From Muribaculaceae bacterium (lineage in GTDB: Bacteria; Bacteroidota; Bacteroidia; Bacteroidales; Muribaculaceae), in the NCBI GenBank assembly GCA_029051445.1, contig JAIDKP010000398.1:1-8056 (forward strand): a stretch of DNA of 8,056 bases, given 5' to 3'. Shown piece by piece: positions 1-6,122 of the stretch (positions within the stretch are counted from its first letter, which is position 1; each line of letters opens with the position of its first letter). The notes under the pieces were generated by a model. It was not told where the DNA came from and ran no database searches. It saw only the letters and a list, made by a program, of their open reading frames with translations. The position numbers were made by a program, and so were the translations under genes.

Positions 1-3
1 GAT

Positions 4-660
4 ATGGTAGGGGAAGAGGGAACAGCTGTGTTAACAAAGAAAGTTGGACAAATAGCCAGAGCCAAGCTAATTAATAATATTTTGCTGCAGAAAAAGTCAT
101 TATTCTCAAAAATAAAAAAATATTTGTTCATAGCCGTTGTAGTAATTTATGTTCTAATTGTAATTGCAGTAAATTTTGAAAATATAAGCGAATATGCAGG
201 ACATAGTAATGGCACAAATGCTGAGAATTTTATAGAATATGACTTTTCAGATGCCTCTGGCGATCAAGAAGGCATGGTAGGTGCGGCTGTTGTTGAGGAT
301 GGATATGATACTGATAGTTTGGCTTTAAACTATTTTATGGAACTCGCATTGGATATAGATTATGTATACTATTGTGAATATTCGAATGGAAAAACTTTCA
401 TGCTGGCAATTATCCCGGAAACTGGTAGTGGAGCATATTTGGCACCGTCGGGCAATGTATATGAGCTATTAATAGAGGATGAAAATGATGATAGAACTCA
501 GTTCATTTGCTCGGCTGAAGATATAGACGGGACTCCTAATGGTCTTGTCTTCCGTGTCGAATTTTCTGAAGACGAAACTGTTAGTGGAATCATGGTAAAT
601 ACAAAATATGATATAACATTTGAATTTTACGGAAAACATGCAGTTGAAAACATTTACTAG
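4..660 (+). CDS. Single-pass membrane protein of unknown function
   Basis: I do not recognise this 218-residue protein. The first 40 residues are rich in Lys and Arg, one hydrophobic helix spans about residues 40-57, and the remaining 160 residues are acidic and hydrophilic (many Asp, Glu and Tyr). By the positive-inside rule the N-terminus is cytoplasmic and the large C-terminal domain lies outside the inner membrane. No catalytic motif is visible. The start is uncertain: ATG at 4 is the first in frame, GTG at 28 has a purine-rich stretch (13-22) in front of it, and the frame is still open at the window edge, so the true start may lie outside. Its last 23 bases overlap the lipoprotein gene that follows, which points to co-expression. 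The DNA is much more AT-rich than the genes after 1815. That it is a real gene is fairly sure; its role is unknown. Confidence 0.7.
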   Translation: MVGEEGTAVLTKKVGQIARAKLINNILLQKKSLFSKIKKYLFIAVVVIYVLIVIAVNFENISEYAGHSNGTNAENFIEYDFSDASGDQEGMVGAAVVEDGYDTDSLALNYFMELALDIDYVYYCEYSNGKTFMLAIIPETGSGAYLAPSGNVYELLIEDENDDRTQFICSAEDIDGTPNGLVFRVEFSEDETVSGIMVNTKYDITFEFYGKHAVENIY

Positions 661-1540
661 TTTGGTTGTTGGGGTAATACTAACAGCGACCCTTATCAGT
701 TGCACAAGTAGAATCTGTAGCGAGATAGATCAAGCTTTTGAATATTTAAACGCAGACAAAACTGCAGATGGCGCTAAGTTGATTAGTACTCTTCTTCAAG
801 AAGAGACAGAAGAAATGTCTGTATATGATATGTCGAATCTTGGTTTGGCAGCCATGGTATTCGGTATAGAAAGCAACGATCTCCAAATGTCGGAAAAAGG
901 ATATAAACTATCGCAAGTTGCAATCAGTAAAGATGCTGAGGCCTGTAACGAAATGATGAGAGATGAATTATATGTAGATGCTTTTGGTGATAATTACGTA
1001 AATGTTGTTAATGGCCTTTATACACACCTAAAAGATGTATATCTTTCACAAATGTGTATAGGAAGCTGGTCTACAACGTACAATAACTATTTATGGAATG
1101 AAACTCAGAAATTCAATGAAACGTTAGCTCTTAATGCCGATAAAACTTTTAGTGAGTCACTCGTTGTGAAAGCTCGGGGTAACGCAGATGATTATATTGT
1201 CGAGTTTACCGGGTATAGCACAATAGAAGGAAAATGGAATATAGAAAGCGGAGTACTAAGCCTTAGATACAATAATAGTACCATTCAGACAGATATTCCT
1301 GAAGAATCATTCAAGCTATCTCCGGCACCTTCTACATTCTTTTCTGGTAATTTTGTGGAAAGTGCTTTTATGGCATCATTAAGCGAAAAGGGAGCGAAAA
1401 AGTCAACTGAACGCGCATTATATAATATGTTGGACGACCTCTATCAACAATCAGAACCTTCTTATGATTTATCTTTTGAGGATAATGAGATGGTATTAAG
1501 GGCACTAAACAGGACTTTGACATATACAAAACAACAATAA
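638..1540 (+). CDS. Lipoprotein with C-terminal lipocalin-like domain
   Basis: A 300-residue predicted lipoprotein. Counting from ATG 638, residues 1-21 form a signal peptide with Lys4, a hydrophobic core and a lipobox ending LISC, so Cys22 would be acylated. A TTG six codons upstream also opens the frame, but 638 gives a normal signal peptide and is preceded by a purine-rich ACGGAAAAC. Residues of about 25-130 look alpha-helical, perhaps TPR-like. From about 140 to 225 there is a beta-rich stretch starting GSWSTTY and ending GKWNIESGVLSLRY, the GxW...F..D.TF...GxW pattern of bacterial lipocalin-like domains. The C-terminus is helical and polar. The start lies inside the preceding membrane-protein gene (23-nt overlap), so the two are probably one envelope unit. 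No ligand or function can be read. The coding DNA is AT-rich like its neighbour. Lipoprotein status is quite sure; the domain call is moderate. Confidence 0.75.
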   Translation: MQLKTFTSLVVGVILTATLISCTSRICSEIDQAFEYLNADKTADGAKLISTLLQEETEEMSVYDMSNLGLAAMVFGIESNDLQMSEKGYKLSQVAISKDAEACNEMMRDELYVDAFGDNYVNVVNGLYTHLKDVYLSQMCIGSWSTTYNNYLWNETQKFNETLALNADKTFSESLVVKARGNADDYIVEFTGYSTIEGKWNIESGVLSLRYNNSTIQTDIPEESFKLSPAPSTFFSGNFVESAFMASLSEKGAKKSTERALYNMLDDLYQQSEPSYDLSFEDNEMVLRALNRTLTYTKQQ

Positions 1541-1643
1541 ATTATCATCGGAATAGTATAATGAGCATATTTAAATAGTATTCTGAATGTCTTTGATGCT
1601 TGCCATAAGTACAGACCTTTATTAGACTTCGATATATCAATGT

Positions 1644-1690
1644 AGCCGTGGAGCTTATAACTCGTTAACCCGGGTGCTCCATGGCTTTTT
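1644..1690 (+). terminator. Rho-independent terminator of the AT-rich gene pair
   Basis: The arms AGCCGTGGAGC (1644-1654) and GCTCCATGGCT (1676-1686) form an 11-bp stem with a single G-U wobble, closing a 21-nt loop, and a run of T follows at 1686-1690. It lies about 100 bases after the lipoprotein stop and before the promoter of the glycoside hydrolase, so it separates the two plus-strand units. The loop is longer than usual. Confidence 0.75.
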
Positions 1691-1745
1691 AAGTAAAGCA
1701 TTTATAATGTATTGGCTAAGTTGTATTGAGAAGTGGGTAAAAACG

Positions 1746-1777
1746 TTTGCCGATGTGGTACACAAAATGTATTTTTG
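1746..1777 (+). promoter_or_regulatory. Bacteroidetes-type promoter for the glycoside hydrolase gene
   Basis: TTTG at 1746-1749 is followed after 20 nt by TATTTTTG at 1770-1777. This matches exactly the known Bacteroidetes vegetative sigma consensus (-33 TTTG, -7 TAnnTTTG, spacer about 19-21). Transcription would begin near 1782-1786 and leave a leader of about 35-40 nt before ATG 1821. The rest of the 1541-1820 gap holds only the terminator at 1644-1690; I saw no other supported element in it. Confidence 0.7.
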
Positions 1778-1820
1778 CTTTATAGAACAATTTACCTCAT
1801 CACACAAATAAACATTGCCG

Positions 1821-3629
1821 ATGTCGCGAACGTTTTTCATAGCTTTGCTCACGGTTTTCATCACCATGTTTCTAATGCCGACCGATGCTGATGCCCGCAC
1901 CGACGGTTATCCGATAGCTAATTTTTCGGTAACGGCCAACGCGAGTGCCGACGGCGATCTGTTTGGCAATACTTTGATAAATCCCGGCAAGCTTGGCGAG
2001 TGGCTGGAGTCGCAGGGCAAGTTCCCTCTGAGTTTCAAGACGGGCGATGTGCCTGTGCCGCTGTCGCTGATCAACTCTAAGATCGTAGAGCGCAAGTTTC
2101 CGATCGTGCACAATGTCTACGGGTCGTCTAATCTTATCCCGGCGGAGATCTCGATTACGGCGTTTGCTCCGCTTGCGATAGACAATATAGAGGTGTCGTC
2201 GCTGCCGGTGCTTCTCGCCGAGATAGATTTTTCCGGAATTCTGTCGGACCGTGACATCACGCTCGTTATCTCGCGTGAGGATGCTCCGGATAAAAGTGTG
2301 CCATATGCGATCGCTACAGATTGCATAAATGCGGTTGCTACTGACTCGACTCTGGAGGTACCGGTGAGTCTCATGACCGATGATCATGTGCGTGTGAGAG
2401 TGGCTATCGCCATGCTCGATCCGCTCACATATGCCTCACGCCACTATGCTACGGCCGACGAGCTTGCCGAGGATGCCATACGGCGGTTTGACACGCTGCT
2501 CGATTTCACCCGCCGTTTTTCAAAGGCTATACCTGAGTCGGGCGACAAGGAGATAGACGAGTATCTGCGCTGGTATATGGTACCGGCTGTGTCGCTTACC
2601 AAGTGCACCAAGGATGGCGATGTGGTCACTATGGGATACCGCGAGCTCAATCAGCGCGACAGCTACATGACTTCGTGGCTGCATCTGGTAATGTTTCATG
2701 CCGCCGAACGCCGCATGATCGAGGAGAGTGTGGCCGCCATCACCCCCGAGGGGAAGATACCCACAACAATCCTCCCGCTCATTGACCGCAAGGACGATCT
2801 CGATATAAATGCATTCTTCATCATGCGTCTCGACCGTTATTTCAAGGCCTATCCAACGGCCGAGATGCCCCAGGAGTGGTGGAAAGCCCTTACAGCTGCA
2901 GCCGACTGGCTCATCTCGCGCGACACCGATGGCGACGGCATACCTGTGCAAAACTCGTTCTGGGGCGACTGGAAGGATGTGAAGGGTATCGAGGGACGCA
3001 AGTATTCCCCGTTCACGGCTCTGCTCTATATGGCCTCTATGCGTGCCATGAGCGGGATGGCCGGGAAGCTTGGGCATGATGATCTGGCTGCGAAGTATGC
3101 CGATGCGGCCGGCCGTGCCGACACGTTTATAAACAAGCCGACCGGGGAGGGTGGACTCTGGAATGGTGAATACTATGTGCAACGGTGGCGCGACGGATCG
3201 GTCAACGACCGTCTGCTTCAGGATCAGACGATAGGCATACTCATGGGCGTAGTGCCCGCCGACCGTGCCGAGAGCATTGTCAATGCCCTGAACAGCCGCA
3301 GTCTCACTGCCTATGGCGTGTGTGAGACTTATCCATATTATCCCGCCGACTTCGGCTATGCTCCCGCCACGTATCACAATGGAGCGGTGTGGCCCTGGGT
3401 GAGCTTCATGGACGACTGGGCGCGTCTGCGCATGGGTCGCACCGACGAGGCTCTCGATCTGATCAAGCGTGTTGGTCGCGCCGATCTTGTGGATTCCGGT
3501 GACTGGAGTCCTCATGAGCATATCAATTCGCTCACGGGCAAGAACCTCGGCTTCATGCTGCAGGGGTGGAACTCCAATCTGTTCGGATTGATCTATTACG
3601 GACTGCTGAATCCCGGAGTAGTCTTCTGA
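1821..3629 (+). CDS. Secreted (alpha/alpha)6-barrel glycoside hydrolase
   Basis: A 602-residue predicted periplasmic or secreted glycosidase of the six-hairpin superfamily. Residues 1-25 are a signal peptide ending ADA without a lipobox Cys. Residues of about 28-200 form a beta-rich domain with a segment around SSLP (126-129) that resembles the N-terminal domain of GH116 (GBA2-like) enzymes. The helical catalytic domain follows: NQRDSYMTSW (277-286), DTDGDGIP (368-375), GDWKD (382-386), NGEYY (448-452), a DQ pair (468-469) and HNGAVWPW (519-526). DTDGDGIP, NGEYY and DQ recall GH116; QRDS, GDWKD and HNGxVWP recall GH63 and glycogen-debranching glucosidases. Asp in GDWKD or the DQ pair could be catalytic, but I cannot assign a family or sugar. 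ATG 1821 was preferred over TTG 1815. The gene has its own promoter upstream, and no SusC/SusD genes are visible, so this is not a recognisable polysaccharide utilisation locus. Confidence 0.8.
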   Translation: MSRTFFIALLTVFITMFLMPTDADARTDGYPIANFSVTANASADGDLFGNTLINPGKLGEWLESQGKFPLSFKTGDVPVPLSLINSKIVERKFPIVHNVYGSSNLIPAEISITAFAPLAIDNIEVSSLPVLLAEIDFSGILSDRDITLVISREDAPDKSVPYAIATDCINAVATDSTLEVPVSLMTDDHVRVRVAIAMLDPLTYASRHYATADELAEDAIRRFDTLLDFTRRFSKAIPESGDKEIDEYLRWYMVPAVSLTKCTKDGDVVTMGYRELNQRDSYMTSWLHLVMFHAAERRMIEESVAAITPEGKIPTTILPLIDRKDDLDINAFFIMRLDRYFKAYPTAEMPQEWWKALTAAADWLISRDTDGDGIPVQNSFWGDWKDVKGIEGRKYSPFTALLYMASMRAMSGMAGKLGHDDLAAKYADAAGRADTFINKPTGEGGLWNGEYYVQRWRDGSVNDRLLQDQTIGILMGVVPADRAESIVNALNSRSLTAYGVCETYPYYPADFGYAPATYHNGAVWPWVSFMDDWARLRMGRTDEALDLIKRVGRADLVDSGDWSPHEHINSLTGKNLGFMLQGWNSNLFGLIYYGLLNPGVVF

Positions 3630-3693
3630 TTTCCGGAACATCCCGGGCCTCACGGTTGTTTTATGTGAAAAACACGTTTCATCCGCGCAGGCC

Positions 3694-4431
3694 ATGAGAA
3701 AGCCGATAAGAATTATTACAGTTGTATTGCATTGGGTGGTCATTGTCATGGCCGCCCTGCTCATTGTGTATATAACCCGCGATACACTCGCAGGACGTTC
3801 GTTTATCACCGACGCTTTTTATATGAAGCTACAGATGTGGGCCTGTGTGGTCTTTATCATCGATATCCTGTTCGGTATGATTGCCGCTGACGACCGTGGG
3901 GCGTTTATCAGGCAGAATATCTTTTTTCTGCTTGTGTCAATACCGTATCTTAATATTATGGAGTACTATGATGTCAGGCTCAATCACACTGTAGCTTATC
4001 TTGTGCATTTCATACCGATGATACGTGCCGGTTATGTCCTGGCTATAGTGACCGGGGCGCTCACGACTTCCGACCGCGTAAAGGGAATGTCGCTTGTCTA
4101 TACCGTGCTTATGATCGCTTCGATCTATTTCTGCGCACTCGTTTTTTTTATCGAGGAGCACACCGTGAATCCGGGAGTCCATAATCTCTGGGATGCTCTC
4201 TGGTGGGCTTTTCTCGATGCTACTACTGTCGGCAGTAATATAAATTCCTATACGGTCACCGGGCAGGCACTCGACGTGTTTCTGTCGGCCGAGGGGCTTG
4301 TGCTGTTCCCCTTGTTTACAGTCTATATCACTAATGTGATCACGCGTAAACGCAGCGACTGGAACGCCCCGGAGTCCAAGCCGGCGCAGGACACGGCCTC
4401 AGACTCTGCCTCGGGATCCGCTACCATATGA
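3694..4431 (+). CDS. Potassium-channel-like ion channel with variant filter
   Basis: A 245-residue inner-membrane protein built like a six-helix cation channel subunit. Hydrophobic segments lie at about 8-27, 45-64, 75-90, 98-122, 133-154 and 197-216. Between the last two are the turret (NPGVHN, 159-164), the pore helix DALWWAFLDAT (167-177) and the filter TVGSN (178-182), where potassium channels usually have TVGYG. The S4-like helix has one Arg (111) rather than a ladder of charges, so voltage sensing is doubtful. The C-terminal tail is short, polar and rich in Ser, Ala and Asp, with no RCK or cyclic-nucleotide domain. It starts 64 bases after the glycoside hydrolase stop and no separate promoter was seen, so read-through is likely. 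Membership in the channel superfamily is strong; ion selectivity is open because of the filter change. Confidence 0.82.
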   Translation: MRKPIRIITVVLHWVVIVMAALLIVYITRDTLAGRSFITDAFYMKLQMWACVVFIIDILFGMIAADDRGAFIRQNIFFLLVSIPYLNIMEYYDVRLNHTVAYLVHFIPMIRAGYVLAIVTGALTTSDRVKGMSLVYTVLMIASIYFCALVFFIEEHTVNPGVHNLWDALWWAFLDATTVGSNINSYTVTGQALDVFLSAEGLVLFPLFTVYITNVITRKRSDWNAPESKPAQDTASDSASGSATI

Positions 4432-4482
4432 TGATCCGATAAGATGTTGCAGTGTCCGCATCAAATAGGTATCTTTGCCTAT

Positions 4483-5115
4483 ATGAATCGCAAGGGCAAA
4501 CTTTATTTCCGTTACGGGACAATGGGATCGGCCAAAACAGCCATCCTGCTTGCTACCGCCTATAATTTTGAGGAGCGCGGTCTCCGTTTCATATGCATGA
4601 AGCCGGAGGTCGACACTCGTGAGAAACGTAACGTCATACGCTCCCGCATCGGCATTGAGCGTGAGTGTGAGATGATACGCCATGAGACGGATCTGTATCA
4701 GTTTTTCTCTGACATGTTCTGCCGCGACGGCATGGCTCTCGACTGGATTCTTGTCGACGAGTGCCAGTTTCTGACCGCCGATCAGGTCGACCAGCTGTCG
4801 CGTGTTGTCGATGATTTCGGCTCCAATGTGGTGTGCTACGGTCTGCGCACCGATTTCCGCTCGATGCTTTTCGAGGGGTCACGCCGTCTTTTTGAGATCG
4901 CAGATACAATAGATGAGATCAAGTCTACGTGTACTTGCGGACACAAGACGATAGTCAATGCCCGCTTCGATGCCAACGGTGATTTTGTAGAGGATGGAGA
5001 TCAAGTGGAGATCGGCGGCAATGACCGATATACTGCCGTATGTCGTAAATGCTGGCGTGACAAGAAAATATCGCAGGCATCGCGTTTCACACTTTTCCCT
5101 CCAGAGAAGCCGTAA
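4483..5115 (+). CDS. tdk: Thymidine kinase (type II)
   Basis: Phosphorylates thymidine (and deoxyuridine) to the monophosphate with ATP in cytoplasmic pyrimidine salvage. Counting from ATG 4483 (210 residues), the P-loop is GTMGSAKT (12-19), the Walker B and catalytic site is DECQF (92-96) with Glu93 the likely base, and YGLRTDF (119-125) follows. A structural zinc site is formed by CTC (Cys150, Cys152) and CRKC (Cys187, Cys190), with the substrate-binding lasso and its Tyr (183) between them. The length fits the family. An ATG at 4444 would add 13 residues; I chose 4483 because family members begin a few residues before the LYFRYG strand. The P-loop has Ala where the classic motif has Gly; related bacterial enzymes also vary here. 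The gene follows the channel gene by about 50 bases on the same strand and converges with the DUF6155 gene. Confidence 0.93.
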   Translation: MNRKGKLYFRYGTMGSAKTAILLATAYNFEERGLRFICMKPEVDTREKRNVIRSRIGIERECEMIRHETDLYQFFSDMFCRDGMALDWILVDECQFLTADQVDQLSRVVDDFGSNVVCYGLRTDFRSMLFEGSRRLFEIADTIDEIKSTCTCGHKTIVNARFDANGDFVEDGDQVEIGGNDRYTAVCRKCWRDKKISQASRFTLFPPEKP

Positions 5116-5188
5116 AGCACGTCCCACACATATTTTCCACACTTTGCATATAAGGTTGCTATAATAGCTAACGTATCACAGGTGGATT

Positions 5189-5716
5189 CTATTTTTCCGA
5201 TAATTTCAGCATTCCGTCGGCGATGCCCTCTTTCACGAGCCGTCGGAAATGCTTAGTCCCTGTTTCCTCGTCCATCATACGTTCAATACCGACTAAAAGC
5301 TGCTTTGTCGTGCCTTGCTTGTCGGCGAAGACAACTGCATCGGCCGCCAGCTTTTTCACACCGTTGAAAAGCGTTTCTGAAAAATATATGTTTTTTTCAG
5401 TGAGAAGTGAATGACTGATTGCATACAGATATAGATCTGTCACCAGTTCGCTTCCAGGCTCAAACGAGCTGAATTTCCTGATACACGCTTTTATCACGCT
5501 TATTCGTGCCTTGGTGCGCCGGCCGCGCTTCACCCTCGACAGTTCTTTGTCGATCTGTAAAGCATATTTTTCGTACATCCCCTGCGGGTCGGGATTCGTG
5601 AAAAAGTCGAAATACTCTTTTGTTTCTTTGCCGGCGGAATATGCCTGGAGTATTATCTCGATGAGCTGCTCTTTCTCCATACCCCTTAGCTCGCGCAGGA
5701 GTGTGGTCTTAGACAT
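5189..5716 (-). CDS. DUF6155 family protein
   Basis: A 175-residue soluble protein that resembles the DUF6155 family of Bacteroidetes, whose function is unknown. The N-terminus MSKTTLLRELRGMEKEQLIEII, the following YSAGKETKEYFDFFTNPDP (about 26-44) and a Lys/Arg cluster (61-71) fit that family as I remember it. It is mostly alpha-helical with no signal peptide or membrane segment and no evident catalytic motif. ATG 5716 was chosen over upstream in-frame starts (up to 5782), because those would extend through folK coding sequence with a low-complexity, non-homologous leader. The start overlaps the folK stop by 8 nt, so it is the distal gene of the minus-strand operon. AAGGAGGT lies at an ideal distance upstream. 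Only 73 bases separate its stop from the convergent thymidine kinase stop. Confidence 0.8.
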   Translation of the reverse strand: MSKTTLLRELRGMEKEQLIEIILQAYSAGKETKEYFDFFTNPDPQGMYEKYALQIDKELSRVKRGRRTKARISVIKACIRKFSSFEPGSELVTDLYLYAISHSLLTEKNIYFSETLFNGVKKLAADAVVFADKQGTTKQLLVGIERMMDEETGTKHFRRLVKEGIADGMLKLSEK

Positions 5717-6122
5717 ATTTCCCGACCTCCTTCCAGCCGCGTGAGAAGTACTCGCGGTCGATCTCCTGTGGCCTGAGCACAACTCCGTCCCACACTACAA
5801 GGTCTATGTCGATTGTGATACGGTGATCTGGATCGTTACGGTCACGTCCGGCATCGTTCTCGATTTTCTTGATCACGGTTTCTATCTGATCTTTGTCGAG
5901 ATCGGTCTCGATGACGGCGACCGCATTTATATATGGCACGTTGCCTGAATTGGGGCCGAATGGCCTTGTCTCATAAAAATCCGATACTTCTGCCACGCGT
6001 CCGATGTGCCGTCCGATCATATTCAGCGCGCCCATAAGATTTGTGACCCGGCTGCCGCATGTGTTGCTGCCGAGTCCGAGTACTGCCTTGTATTTGCCTT
6101 CTGGCCGATACGGGTTATTCAT
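5709..6122 (-). CDS. folK: HPPK: hydroxymethyldihydropterin pyrophosphokinase, short form
   Basis: Transfers pyrophosphate from ATP to 6-hydroxymethyl-7,8-dihydropterin in cytoplasmic folate synthesis, if active. Counting from ATG 6122 (137 residues): GLGSN (16-20), FYETRPFG (49-56), PYINAV (63-68) for pterin binding, and HRITIDIDLVVWDG (100-113), whose Asp105 and Asp107 match the two magnesium-binding Asp of HPPK. The protein is short: typical enzymes are about 160 residues and continue with a PHP...R.FVL.PL segment. Here the chain goes RPQEIDREYFSRGWKEV and ends, so the usual His and Arg residues of that loop are missing. Two upstream in-frame ATGs (6131, 6176) exist, but 6122 gives an 8-nt overlap with the phosphoesterase stop and a sensible N-terminus. 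The fold is sure; full catalytic competence is not. Confidence 0.85.
   Translation of the reverse strand: MNNPYRPEGKYKAVLGLGSNTCGSRVTNLMGALNMIGRHIGRVAEVSDFYETRPFGPNSGNVPYINAVAVIETDLDKDQIETVIKKIENDAGRDRNDPDHRITIDIDLVVWDGVVLRPQEIDREYFSRGWKEVGKYV
5725..5732 (-). promoter_or_regulatory. Shine-Dalgarno sequence for the DUF6155 gene
   Basis: On the minus strand AAGGAGGT ends 8 nt before ATG 5716. It supports that start over the longer frame. Bacteroidetes seldom rely on such sites, and these bases also encode Lys-Glu-Val of folK, so chance cannot be excluded. Confidence 0.5.

Noticed and set aside
1644..1690. Possible tRNA 3' end or phage attachment site near the composition break
   Set aside because: No T-arm consensus, no cloverleaf and no repeated copy elsewhere in the window; the inverted repeat with T run is better explained as a terminator.
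1707..1811. Small plus-strand frame of 34 codons (MYWLSCIEKW...) just before the glycoside hydrolase
   Set aside because: It runs across the consensus promoter, so its own mRNA would need read-through past a strong terminator; it has no start signal and no recognisable content.
1462..1900. Minus-strand frames of 79 and 81 codons over the 1541-1820 gap
   Set aside because: They overlap the lipoprotein 3' end, the terminator and the signal-peptide region of the hydrolase, and show no coding character.
2520..3809. Long minus-strand open frame of 429 codons
   Set aside because: It lies opposite the glycoside hydrolase and runs into the channel gene; its translation is His/Arg/Ile-rich with no recognisable domain, as expected for an antisense shadow in GC-richer DNA.
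5155..5172. Hairpin between the convergent tdk and DUF6155 genes as a bidirectional terminator
   Set aside because: GTTGCTATAATAGCTAAC pairs through only about 7 bp with a bulge and a 3-nt loop, and no T run follows on either side.
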